Source of the DNA: Pseudomonadota bacterium | GTDB taxonomy: Bacteria > Myxococcota_A > UBA9042 | Length of the DNA: 40,226 nt | Reading direction: 5' to 3' | NCBI GenBank assembly: GCA_005792545.1 | Contig: SXRM01000416.1 | Span: 1-40,226 of the forward strand | Part shown: positions 32,682 through 40,226 of the stretch, piece after piece | Layout of the letters: every line of letters begins with the position of its first letter | Position numbering within the stretch: position 1 is the stretch's first letter | Made by a program: the position numbers and the translations under genes | Notes under the pieces: generated by a model | Databases searched by the model: none | Told to the model about the DNA's origin: nothing | Seen by the model: the letters and a program-made list of their open reading frames with translations, nothing else

Positions 32682-33077
32682 GTGATTCACATGCAAAGCC
32701 GAGAAGAAACCTTGCAACATGCCGTCGAGGCCGGCTTGGAGGCCCGCGGCGTCCACGGCGTCCATGTCGATGTCGAACCGGGTGACGTCGTCTACTTGGA
32801 TGGCGAGGTCGCCACCGCGGTCGAAGAAGTCGCGGCCGTCGAGGTCGCCATTGAGATGGGCGCGGACCGCGTTGAAGATGGCCTGCACTATGCCCATCAG
32901 GAAGACACGCTGGGCCATCTGGCCGAACGTCACACGACCTTGCCGCACGACAGCAACCTGTACGCTGTGCCAGAGGAGCCCGAGCTGAAAATCCTGCACG
33001 GCGCACACCTTGAAGGTCGCATCTTCGACAGCAACATCTACCCGACCCTGCATCAGACCGGCACGCCGGTCGAGTAG
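32682..33077 (+). CDS. BON-domain protein
   Basis: A 131-residue protein without signal peptide. Residues about 8-68 fit a BON domain: an amphipathic helix (LQHAVEAGLEARG), strands (VHVDVEPGDVVYLDGEV), a helix (VEEVAAVEVAIEMG) and the ending ADRVEDGLHY, equivalent to the V-x-N-x-L pattern. BON domains bind phospholipid or other hydrophobic surfaces, and in small cytoplasmic proteins occur in stress responses. The tail of about 60 residues is not recognised. I prefer the GTG at 32682 because AGGGGG lies six bases ahead; the ATG at 32691 is too far from it. It stands apart from the next gene by 143 bp. Confidence 0.75.
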   Translation: MIHMQSREETLQHAVEAGLEARGVHGVHVDVEPGDVVYLDGEVATAVEEVAAVEVAIEMGADRVEDGLHYAHQEDTLGHLAERHTTLPHDSNLYAVPEEPELKILHGAHLEGRIFDSNIYPTLHQTGTPVE

Positions 33078-33220
33078 ACGCGTGCAAAGTGGGCGGTCGG
33101 CCACACATTCGCTGAAATCCGCACGCTTTTTCGCACCCCGACCTTGACGTCGTTCGCACCATTGCCCACCATGCCGGCCCCGCGCGGCACCGATCACCGC
33201 TGCGCCCCGCGATAAAGCGC

Positions 33221-33607
33221 ATGGAATTGAGCGAGTACGAACGCGCCGAACCCGCCCACTTGGGCTGGACCGACGCCGGCGATGTGCGCATTGTCTGGAA
33301 GGACGCGCACGAAAGCGTCTATCCGCTCGCGTACTTGCGCGAAAACTGCCCCTGCGCCTCCTGCCGCGGCACCCATGGGCCGCCGACCACGCTGGTCCGT
33401 CAGTCGCGCGGCGGCCTGCCGATTGTCCAAAAGACCCGACCGCCGTCGATGGAAGTCAAAACCGTGGTGCCCGTTGGCAACTACGCGATTCGCTTTACCT
33501 GGGGCGACGGTCACGACGGCGGCATCTACTCGTGGCGGTTGCTTCGCAGCTTGTGCCCCACCACTGGCAGCCGTCCCGACCACCTGGCGACTGCGCCCGA
33601 AGCGTGA
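33221..33607 (+). CDS. DUF971 (gamma-butyrobetaine hydroxylase N-terminal-like) protein
   Basis: A 128-residue protein of the DUF971/GBBH-like N-terminal family. It has WTDAGDVRIVWKDAHE, then LRENCPCASCRG with C43, C45 and C48, a metal-binding knuckle, and a second half with a W-D-G-H pattern and GIYSWRLLRSLCP. In the hydroxylase this domain is an accessory metal-binding region; the stand-alone bacterial form appears beside Fe-S cluster and redox genes. Here a Rieske protein starts 3 bp later, which supports a shared redox or iron-sulfur role (inference). Start ATG at 33221. Confidence 0.88.
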   Translation: MELSEYERAEPAHLGWTDAGDVRIVWKDAHESVYPLAYLRENCPCASCRGTHGPPTTLVRQSRGGLPIVQKTRPPSMEVKTVVPVGNYAIRFTWGDGHDGGIYSWRLLRSLCPTTGSRPDHLATAPEA

Positions 33608-33610
33608 GCC

Positions 33611-33946
33611 ATGGCCGAACTGGACACGCCAGCCGCGGACACGCCACGTTTTCCGGCGCCGTTGTGTGCGCTGAGCGATGTCCACGACGGCCGCAAGGCG
33701 TTTGAGGTCGAAGGCGCGGCGTACCTCGTCATCGAAGACCAAGGCCAGTGGCAGGTCGTCGACGGCGAGTGCCCCCACCAGTACTTTCCGTTGGAATTTG
33801 GCGACGTGCAGGATGGCATCTTGGCGTGCCCGCTGCACGGCTGGCGCTTTGACCTGCGCACCGGCCGGTCGCCCGACACCTCGCAGATTTGTATTCGCCG
33901 CTGGCCCGTGCGCCAAGACGGCGGCCACTTGTGGATTGACCGTTGA
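33611..33946 (+). CDS. Rieske [2Fe-2S] protein
   Basis: A 111-residue soluble Rieske ferredoxin. The cluster ligands are C54-P-H56 and C73-P-L-H76, separated by 16 residues, with the typical ECPHQYFPLEFG and CPLHGWRFD context. The length suits a stand-alone electron-transfer component of a dioxygenase or nitrite-reductase small subunit type, with no signal or TM segment. No oxygenase gene is adjacent, and its partner may be the DUF971 protein encoded 3 bp upstream. Its stop codon is followed after 17 bp by the M32 carboxypeptidase start. Confidence 0.92.
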   Translation: MAELDTPAADTPRFPAPLCALSDVHDGRKAFEVEGAAYLVIEDQGQWQVVDGECPHQYFPLEFGDVQDGILACPLHGWRFDLRTGRSPDTSQICIRRWPVRQDGGHLWIDR

Positions 33947-33963
33947 ACCAAATGGAGCGCAGC

Positions 33964-35472
33964 GTGACGACCCCAGAACTGTACGCCGATCTGACCCGCC
34001 GCCTTTCGGATATGACGGCCATCGAGGAGGCGCTCGGCATCTTGCAATGGGACCAGGAGATCGTGATGCCCAAGGGCGCCGTTGCTGCGCGCGGGCGCCA
34101 GATGTCGACCCTGGCAGCGATCCTGCACCAGAACCAGTCGAGCCCAGCGCTGGGCGGGCTGCTGCGGCGGCTGTCCGAGAGCGGCGACCTCGACGACATC
34201 GCCCGCGCCAATGTGCGCGAGGCCAACCGCGACCATGCGCGGGCGGCGCGCATTCCCGAAGAGCTGGTGCGGCGCTGGACGGCGCTGACCGTCCACGCCC
34301 ACGAGGTGTGGGTGGATGCGCGCAAGGCCCAGGAGTTTAGCCAGTTTGAGCCCGTGCTGACCGAGCTGGTTGGCCTCGCCAGGCAGCGCGCCGCCGCTAT
34401 CGACTCGCATCGCCCGGTGTACGACGTGCTCATCGATGAGTTCGAAGTTGGCATGACCATGGCCCGACTCGACGGCGTGTTCGCCGAACTCAAGGCGACG
34501 CTGGTGCCGCTGATTGCACGGGTGCGCGCACGGCTGGCGCAGGGCGGGCTTGCCGATACCGCGTGGCTGCAGTCGCCGGTGTCGCCAGAGCGGCAGCGCG
34601 AAGTCGGCGAGTCGATGGTGCGCGCGATGGCCTTCGACTTCGACCGCGGTCGGCTCGACACTAGCGTGCACCCGTTCTGTGGCGGCGCCGGCACCGACGA
34701 TGTGCGCATCACCACCCGCTACAAAGAGACGGCGTTTCTGGGGTCGCTGTCCGGCATGATCCACGAGACCGGGCACGCGTTGTACGAGCAGGGCCGCGAT
34801 CGGCAACTCGGCGACCAGCCGGTGTCGCGCGCGCGCTCGATGGGCATCCACGAGAGCCAGTCGCTGCTGTGGGAAAAACAGGTCGGGCAGGGGGCGCCGT
34901 TTTGGCGTCCGCATTACGTGCGCTTACAGGCCGCGTATCCGTTCCTGGCCGCGGTGCCGTTCGACAACTTTGTGTTCGGCCTGAATCTGGTCCGCCTCGA
35001 CAACTTCATCCGGGTCGATGCCGACGAACTGACTTACCCGCTGCATGTGATCCTGCGTTACGAGATCGAGCGCGATCTGTTCAGCGGTGCCCTGGCCGTC
35101 GCCGACCTGCCCGCAGCCTGGAACGCCAAGATGGTCCAGTATCTGGGCATTGAGCCTCCCAACGCCGCGCTCGGCTGCCTGCAAGACGTGCACTGGTCGA
35201 TGGGCTCGTTCGGGTATTTTCCTTCGTACACGTTGGGTGCGGTCTATGCTGCTCAGTTCATGCAGACTGCACGCACGGCGCTCGACGTCGACGGCACGCT
35301 CGCCGCTGGCGACGTGCAGCCGCTGCTTGGCTGGCTGCGCGAGCGGGTGCATCAGCAAGGATCACGCTACCCGACCGACGAACTGGTCACTCGGGCGACG
35401 GGACGGCCGCTGGATACGGCACCGTTTTGCGCGTATGTCACCGACAAGTACACCCGGCTCTACGGCTTGTAA
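33964..35472 (+). CDS. M32 family metallocarboxypeptidase (Taq type)
   Basis: A protein of about 502 residues matching thermostable carboxypeptidase 1 (peptidase M32), the usual family length. Key signatures: ILQWDQEIVMP near the N-terminus, VHPFCGGAGTDDVRITTRY (a family block), and zinc site HETGH at 267-271 followed by the third ligand Glu in GIHESQSLLWE. It removes C-terminal residues from peptides in the cytoplasm. GGAG lies six bases before the GTG at 33964, which also matches homolog N-termini. An ATG at 33952 is the alternative. It follows the Rieske gene closely and precedes trmB by 3 bp. Confidence 0.93.
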   Translation: MTTPELYADLTRRLSDMTAIEEALGILQWDQEIVMPKGAVAARGRQMSTLAAILHQNQSSPALGGLLRRLSESGDLDDIARANVREANRDHARAARIPEELVRRWTALTVHAHEVWVDARKAQEFSQFEPVLTELVGLARQRAAAIDSHRPVYDVLIDEFEVGMTMARLDGVFAELKATLVPLIARVRARLAQGGLADTAWLQSPVSPERQREVGESMVRAMAFDFDRGRLDTSVHPFCGGAGTDDVRITTRYKETAFLGSLSGMIHETGHALYEQGRDRQLGDQPVSRARSMGIHESQSLLWEKQVGQGAPFWRPHYVRLQAAYPFLAAVPFDNFVFGLNLVRLDNFIRVDADELTYPLHVILRYEIERDLFSGALAVADLPAAWNAKMVQYLGIEPPNAALGCLQDVHWSMGSFGYFPSYTLGAVYAAQFMQTARTALDVDGTLAAGDVQPLLGWLRERVHQQGSRYPTDELVTRATGRPLDTAPFCAYVTDKYTRLYGL

Positions 35473-35475
35473 ACG

Positions 35476-36201
35476 ATGGCGTTCAAGGCGTTTCATGTTG
35501 TGCCGCCCGACGGAGCGCCAGCGGAGCAAGCGCGGCAGCGGCGCCGATCGCTGATTGGCGGGGACCTGCAAGCGCGTCGCGCCAACGGCAGCCCGAGCGA
35601 ACTGGCCGACCCGGACGTACTCGATCCGGTGTTTCGGCCCAGTGACTTCGAGGTGGTGCGCCAATGGTGCCAGCGCGACGACGGCAAGCCCGTTGTGGTC
35701 GAGATCGGCTTTCAGCTTGGCGAGTTTGCTGCGGCCTTTTGCGTCGCGCAGCCCGAGGTGGCCTACTTGGGCTTTGAGGTGCGCAAGCATTTTTGTGAAG
35801 AGACGGCCAAGCTTTTGCGGTCCAAAGGCGCCGAGAACGCGCGGATTTGCCTGGCCGACGCGCGCCCGATCCTGGCAGAGGTGGCCGCGGGCGGTCGCTT
35901 GCAAGAAATCTTGGTGTTCTTTCCGGACCCGTGGTGGAAGCCGCGGCACATCAAGAAGCGCTTGTTCTCTGAGCATTTTGTCGCGGACGCGCACGACTGG
36001 CTGCGGCCGGGTGGCAGGCTGCTGCTCAAGACCGACGTCGAGCCGTACGCCGCCTTGGGCGAGGCGGTGCTCAGGGCACACGGCGGCTTTGCCGTCGAGC
36101 GCCTGGCCGATCCCCACGCCGGTTTGCCTTGGACGCTGCGCGAGCGGCGCTGCGACTTGCACGGCTACCCCACCTGGGCGGTTTCCGGCATTCGCCAGTG
36201 A
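35476..36201 (+). CDS. trmB: tRNA (guanine(46)-N7)-methyltransferase
   Basis: A 241-residue SAM-dependent methyltransferase. VEIGFQLGEF is the SAM-binding loop (canonical E-I-G-x-G-x-G, here Gln and Leu inserted for the usual pattern). FPDPWWKPRHIKKRLF is the highly characteristic TrmB catalytic/tRNA-binding block. LLLKTDVEPYA and LPWTLRERRCDLHGYP complete the C-terminal motifs (family T-x-(Y/F)-E-x-K...G). It methylates G46 in the tRNA variable loop. The SAM loop is somewhat divergent, so activity is likely but not certain. It starts 3 bp after the M32 gene. Confidence 0.88.
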   Translation: MAFKAFHVVPPDGAPAEQARQRRRSLIGGDLQARRANGSPSELADPDVLDPVFRPSDFEVVRQWCQRDDGKPVVVEIGFQLGEFAAAFCVAQPEVAYLGFEVRKHFCEETAKLLRSKGAENARICLADARPILAEVAAGGRLQEILVFFPDPWWKPRHIKKRLFSEHFVADAHDWLRPGGRLLLKTDVEPYAALGEAVLRAHGGFAVERLADPHAGLPWTLRERRCDLHGYPTWAVSGIRQ

Positions 36202-36276
36202 CGCATTCGCGCTGCTTTCTGCTAAGGTAGAGGGTTTGCTGGCCGCCCCCTTTCGGCGACCCGGTTGCAATTGCGC

Positions 36277-39200
36277 GTGAGTCCGACGATTCGACAGCCC
36301 GCCGCCGCACCAGGATTCGCCGCTGCCAGGTTGCTGGCTTGCGTGGTGTGCGGATTCGCACTGGTGGTCGGCGCGCCCGCTTGCTCGGACCCACCAGCCG
36401 ACCCGGTGACGACTGCTGACGGCGCAGGCAATCCGTTTGGCGGCGGTGGCTTTGGCGGCGGATCGCTGTTTGACAGCACCGGGACGCTGACCGATGCATT
36501 TTCAGCGCCAGGCGATGGCGGTGGCGAGACCGGCGTCGTCGTGTTGCCGGACGGCGCAACCGTCGCTGCCCTAGACACCGCGACAACGCCAGCAGACTCG
36601 CTGATTGCGCCCAGCGGCTGCCCGTTCTCGGCCAATCCCAAGCCCGGCGACCCTGGCGCTACCTGCAAGGTGGCATCTGATTGCGACTCCGGGCTGTGCG
36701 TCGAAGGACCGGACGGCAAGCTTTGCACCATGAAGTGCACGGACTGCTGTCCAGGCGGCTGGCAGTGCACGCAGTTTGGCGATGTCGATCCGGTGTTCGC
36801 TTGCCTGCCCAAGTCACTGCGCCTGTGCCAGCCGTGCACCATTGACAAGGACTGCGCCACGGTGGCGGACGCAGGGTTGTGCCTGGACTACGGGCCAGAA
36901 GGTCGCTTTTGCGGCAGTGCGTGCGCCAGCGACAACGAGTGCCCGCCCAACTATGCATGCAAAGCAGCGCAGGGCGTGCAAGGTGCCAGCAAGCAGTGTG
37001 TACGCACTAGCGGCATGTGCACATGTAGCGCCAAAGCCATCGCCGAAGGCATGAACACGACCTGCAGCATTAGCAACAGCTTTGGCAAGTGCAGCGGCAC
37101 CCGCAAGTGCAACGACACCGGCCTGACGCCTTGCACCGCCAAGACGCCGGCGCAAGAGACCTGCAACCTTGCCGACGACGACTGCGACGGCCAGACCGAC
37201 GAGGCGGGCGCGGGCGGTTGCTTGACGTTGTGGAGCGACGCCGATGGCGACGGCTACGGTGCAACCCCGCCCAACGGCGGCAAAAGCCAGTGCTTGTGCG
37301 TGGCGACGCCACCATACACTGCCGCCAGCCCCACCGACTGCGACGACACCGACAAGGCCATCAAACCTATGGCCATCGAGCTGTGCAACGACATCGACGA
37401 CAACTGCGACGCCAAGACCGACTTTGGCTGCGACTCCGACAAAGACGGCTATTGCGACGCCGAACAGACCCTCATCGGCAAGCCAAAAGTGTGCCCCAAA
37501 GGCGGCAAGGATTGCGACGACAACAAGGTCGAGGTCAACCCCGGCACCAACGAGGTGTGCAGCAACGGCGCCGACGATAACTGCAACGGCCAGACCGACG
37601 CCGAAGAGGGCTCGATCGGCTGCCAGCCGTTTTTCCTTGACACCGACAAGGACGGCTGGGGCACCGGCGACCCCAAGTGCCTGTGCGGAGCATCCGGCAG
37701 CTACACCGCGACCAAGTTCGGCGACTGCGCCGACGGCAACCCCAACGTCAACCCGGCGCAAGCTGAACAGTGCGGCAACGGTAAGGACGACAACTGCTCG
37801 GGTGCGATGGACGAGCCCGATGCGCAGAAATGCGAGACGTTCTACGCCGACAAAGACAGTGATGGCTACGGCAGCGGCGCCGGCAAGTGCTTGTGCGCCC
37901 CGACCGCGCAACTGACGGTCAAAAAGGCCGGCGACTGCGACGACCTCGATCCCAAGGCCAACCCGACCTCCGCCGAGCAGTGCAACGGCATCGACGACAA
38001 CTGCAACGGCAAGATCGACGAGATCGGCGCCCAAGGCTGCACGGTGCTCTATGCTGACGTCGACAACGACGGCTTTGGCGACCCTGGCGAGTCGGCCTGC
38101 AAGTGCAAGCCAGACGGCGTGCATTCGGTCGTGGTCGCTGGCGACTGCAACGACAGCAAGGCCGAGGTCAATCCCAAGGGCAAAGAGCAGTGCGATGGGC
38201 TCGACAACAACTGCAACGGGGTCATCGATGAGGTCAATGCTGCGGGCTGCACCGTGTATTTCGCGGACATCGACGGCGACGGTGCCGGCGACGCCAGCCA
38301 GAAGGCCTGTGTCTGCCAAAAGGCGGCGCCCTACACCGCCATCAAGGGCGACGACTGCAACGACAAGAAGGCCGAGGTCAACCCCAAAGCAGTCGAGAAG
38401 TGCAACGGCGAAGACGACGACTGCGACGGCGCCATCGACGAAGAGGGTGGCAGCCTGTGCACCGACTACCTGTACGACGAAGACGGTGACGGCTTTGGCA
38501 TCACCGGCAAGGCCAAGTGCACCTGCAAGCCCGGCGTGCCGTACGGCGCCACCAAGGGCGGCGACTGCAACGACACCAACCCGACCGTCTACCCCGGCGC
38601 GCTTGAGATCTGCAACACCGTAGACGACAACTGCAACAACCAGGTGGACGAAGCCGGAGCGCAGGGGTGCACGGCCCTCTTCGTCGACGGCGACAAGGAC
38701 GGCTATGGCGACAGCAAACAGCTGCCCAAGTGCCTGTGCACGGCCCAGACGCCCTACACCACACCCCAGGGCGGCGACTGCAACGACCTGGACAACCAGA
38801 CCCACCCCAGCGCCAAAGAGGCGTGCGACGGCGTCGACACCAACTGCAACGGCGTCATCGACGACCCCGGCGCGACCGGCTGCAAGGCGTTCTTCCTGGA
38901 CGCCGACAAAGACGGCTACGGCCTCGCCAGCCAGTCGCAGTGTCTGTGCAACGCCACGGGTCAGTACAGCAGCACCCAGGCCGGCGACTGCAACGATGGC
39001 AATACCAACATCAACCCCAAGGCGGCCGAGGCCTGCAACGGCGTCGACGACAACTGCAACGGCACCACCGACAACGACTCGCCGCAGGCCAAGCTCTACT
39101 ACGTCGACGACGACAACGACGGCTTTGGCGCCGGCGCCGGCAAGACACTGTGCCAGGCCGACGCGACCTACAAGACCACCCAGGGAGGCGACTGCAACGA

Positions 39201-39951
39201 CGGCGATGGCAACATCAACCCGAACAAGCCCGAAGTCTGCAACGGCAAGGACGACAACTGCGACACCCAGATCGACAACGGCAACGCCTTGACGATGTGC
39301 GGCAGCGCGTTCAACGGTTCGCCGGTGTGCAGCGGCGGCAAGTGCGGAATCTCATGCAATGCCAAGTGGTTCGACGTCGACGGCCAGTTTGGCACCGGCT
39401 GCGAGTGCCCGGCCGACGCGGACTACGGGGTCAAGGGCGGGTCGTGTTCGGCAGCGGAGAGCGTCGGCGTGCTGAGCGACGCCGGCGGCCAGACCACCCA
39501 ATCGGGCAACATCATGCCGGGCGAGGGCGGCGACTGGTTCAAGTTCACGGCGCAGGACAACGCGGACGGAGTCGGCGGCTGCGATCAGTTCAACGTGCGG
39601 ATCAAGTTCACCAGCAACCCGGATGGCAAGTTTGTCTTCGACGTGTACCGCGGCGGCTGCGGGCCGAGCGAGCAGCTGTGCGCGGCCGAAACCGATCACA
39701 CCTGGTACACCAACTACTACGGCAAGAAGCCCAGCGGACCGGGAATCGGAGCCAACAATCCGACTGGCGACACCCAGGGTTCGCCCTCGCCCGAAAAAGG
39801 CGGCGAGTGCAAGTGCACCAACAGCCCTGGCGCACCGGGGATGAACGTGTGCAAGGACAACTCTGCCACCTTCTACGTACGCGTCTATCGGGCCGCCGGC
39901 GCGCCGGCCTTGTGCTCGAACTACACGATTTTCTTCGCAAACGGACCGTAG
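36277..39951 (+). CDS. MopE-like lipoprotein with 11 calcium/metal-binding repeats
   Basis: A protein of about 1224 residues. A hydrophobic leader ends in APAC (C36), then a short Gly/Ser-rich linker and two Cys-rich modules (DCDSGLC, DCATVADAGLC). The body is 11 units with about 75-residue period, each holding a C-(N/D)-G-x-D-(D/N)-(N/D)-C-(N/D)-G-x-x-D-E motif, an acidic D-x-D-x-D-G-(Y/F)-G loop, and a GDC(N/D)D...NP...E segment, as in the MopE-type putative metal-binding motif. The last 200 residues (SVGVLSDAGG to the end) are a beta-rich cysteine-containing domain, probably a ligand-binding or surface module. The acidic loops suggest Ca2+ binding outside the cell; ligand and partner are unknown. 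Starts: GTG at 36277 (chosen) or TTG at 36265, both without a clear ribosome-binding site. A terminator follows directly. Confidence 0.9.
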   Translation: MSPTIRQPAAAPGFAAARLLACVVCGFALVVGAPACSDPPADPVTTADGAGNPFGGGGFGGGSLFDSTGTLTDAFSAPGDGGGETGVVVLPDGATVAALDTATTPADSLIAPSGCPFSANPKPGDPGATCKVASDCDSGLCVEGPDGKLCTMKCTDCCPGGWQCTQFGDVDPVFACLPKSLRLCQPCTIDKDCATVADAGLCLDYGPEGRFCGSACASDNECPPNYACKAAQGVQGASKQCVRTSGMCTCSAKAIAEGMNTTCSISNSFGKCSGTRKCNDTGLTPCTAKTPAQETCNLADDDCDGQTDEAGAGGCLTLWSDADGDGYGATPPNGGKSQCLCVATPPYTAASPTDCDDTDKAIKPMAIELCNDIDDNCDAKTDFGCDSDKDGYCDAEQTLIGKPKVCPKGGKDCDDNKVEVNPGTNEVCSNGADDNCNGQTDAEEGSIGCQPFFLDTDKDGWGTGDPKCLCGASGSYTATKFGDCADGNPNVNPAQAEQCGNGKDDNCSGAMDEPDAQKCETFYADKDSDGYGSGAGKCLCAPTAQLTVKKAGDCDDLDPKANPTSAEQCNGIDDNCNGKIDEIGAQGCTVLYADVDNDGFGDPGESACKCKPDGVHSVVVAGDCNDSKAEVNPKGKEQCDGLDNNCNGVIDEVNAAGCTVYFADIDGDGAGDASQKACVCQKAAPYTAIKGDDCNDKKAEVNPKAVEKCNGEDDDCDGAIDEEGGSLCTDYLYDEDGDGFGITGKAKCTCKPGVPYGATKGGDCNDTNPTVYPGALEICNTVDDNCNNQVDEAGAQGCTALFVDGDKDGYGDSKQLPKCLCTAQTPYTTPQGGDCNDLDNQTHPSAKEACDGVDTNCNGVIDDPGATGCKAFFLDADKDGYGLASQSQCLCNATGQYSSTQAGDCNDGNTNINPKAAEACNGVDDNCNGTTDNDSPQAKLYYVDDDNDGFGAGAGKTLCQADATYKTTQGGDCNDGDGNINPNKPEVCNGKDDNCDTQIDNGNALTMCGSAFNGSPVCSGGKCGISCNAKWFDVDGQFGTGCECPADADYGVKGGSCSAAESVGVLSDAGGQTTQSGNIMPGEGGDWFKFTAQDNADGVGGCDQFNVRIKFTSNPDGKFVFDVYRGGCGPSEQLCAAETDHTWYTNYYGKKPSGPGIGANNPTGDTQGSPSPEKGGECKCTNSPGAPGMNVCKDNSATFYVRVYRAAGAPALCSNYTIFFANGP

Positions 39952-39994
39952 GGCCTGGAAATGACTTACCCAGTCATTTCTCCAGCCCTTTTGC
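39952..39994 (+). terminator. Intrinsic terminator of the MopE-like gene
   Basis: Starting one base after the stop codon, GAAATGACT and AGTCATTTC form a perfect 9-bp stem with loop TACCC. It is extended outward by CTG/CAG and GGC/GCC with small bulges, then followed by CTTTTGC. Stem plus T-run at this position makes it a convincing rho-independent terminator. Confidence 0.8.
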
Positions 39995-40226
39995 TTGCTT
40001 CGTGGGTCGCCAACTCGCGGCCTCGGAGGCCGACTCGCGGCTCCGCCTTGTGCCGAGTGTGTTCAAGTCAGTGTTTTTCAGTCTCTTAGAGGGTGTGGCT
40101 AAATCACGCCCGCGGCGAGGTCGAAGAGCCTGCAGGCAGATCGCGAGCGCGCCCGGAGCGACCGACCGAGGCGCACTTGAAGTGCGCCGACCGAGGGAGT
40201 GAGGACGTAAGCCGCGAGATGTCCAG
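39995..40226. other. Palindrome-rich non-coding stretch at the right edge
   Basis: No gene. It contains GGCCTCGGAGGCC (inverted repeat, 6-bp arms) between two copies of ACTCGCGG, and at 40170-40188 a 19-nt inverted repeat GGCGCACTT-G-AAGTGCGCC flanked on both sides by the direct repeat CGACCGAG (40163-40170 and 40188-40195). The block looks like part of a dispersed repeat or the edge of an insertion element whose body lies beyond the window (inference). Confidence 0.45.

Noticed and set aside
33964..36201. Frameshift or truncation in the M32 or TrmB genes
   Set aside because: Both have full family length and continuous motifs; the odd SAM loop in TrmB is a substitution pattern, not a frame break.
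36814..38805. 663-codon Val/Ala-rich open frame on the minus strand
   Set aside because: Mirror of the repetitive Asp/Cys codons in the MopE-like gene, and its regular pattern follows the sense-strand repeat.
38667..40202. 511-codon Arg/Gln-rich open frame on the plus strand
   Set aside because: Frame-shifted shadow of the MopE-like gene that runs through the terminator at 39952-39994.

Overview
The window is a GC-rich, densely coded bacterial chromosome segment with 31 complete protein genes, one partial gene at the left edge, two copies of a small mobile element and no RNA gene that I could find. The gene content points to Myxococcota or a close relative such as Bradymonadales (inference). 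It includes a secreted multi-repeat MopE-like protein, an FG-GAP/ASPIC protein, a Pkn-type Ser/Thr kinase with a proline-rich linker and C-terminal membrane anchor, an FHA protein, and many lipoproteins whose mature N-terminus is an Asp/Ala/Val-rich linker. Long antisense open frames are everywhere because of the GC-rich third codon position; they are not genes.

Layout. (1) 1-2250, minus strand: the first 25 codons of prfC (release factor 3) and a polytopic membrane protein of unknown family. (2) 2320-5312, plus: a fused SDR epimerase / DegT-type sugar aminotransferase overlapping a GT2 glycosyltransferase, a small sugar-modification unit. (3) 5341-5604: copy A of a 264-bp MITE-like element. 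(4) 5693-9129, plus: two secreted lipoprotein-like genes, the first with FG-GAP, MopE-type and ASPIC/UnbV parts. (5) 9130-15902, minus: five overlapping genes in one apparent operon, namely QueD, a second COG0720 protein with a different active-site signature, a DUF2723 membrane protein, a lipoprotein with an unusual GG-x-D-x-Y/QG repeat, and a metzincin-type zinc protease lipoprotein. (6) 15971-17579, plus: a FadR/GntR regulator behind a strong promoter with a FadR-like operator, then a fatty acid hydroxylase-superfamily membrane enzyme. (7) 17649-22401, plus: FHA protein, D12-class adenine methyltransferase, SDR oxidoreductase and a two-TM envelope protein. (8) 22450-26353, minus: Ser/Thr kinase overlapping gamma-glutamyltransferase. 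(9) 26495-30419: small Cys-rich lipoprotein, Uma2-type protein, small winged-helix-like protein, OPT-family transporter and BirA. (10) 30505-30768: MITE copy B, inverted relative to A, with an intact 9-bp target duplication, just past the 3' end of an AAA ATPase / PD-(D/E)xK gene. (11) 32682-39951, plus: BON-domain protein, DUF971 protein, Rieske protein, M32 carboxypeptidase, TrmB and an 11-unit MopE-like lipoprotein, closed by a clear intrinsic terminator. The last 230 bp hold palindromes and direct repeats but no gene.

The most notable result is the pair of 264-bp elements. They have identical length, about 88% ungapped identity by hand alignment, 8-bp terminal inverted repeats, 9-bp target duplications, an internal 17-bp stem preserved by wobble/complementary bases, and both lie 20-28 bp after a stop codon in the same orientation as that gene. 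Other points are the contrasting COG0720 paralogs, the FadR-type operator/promoter, the epimerase-aminotransferase fusion and the repeat lipoprotein. No complete, obviously new multi-gene system is evident.
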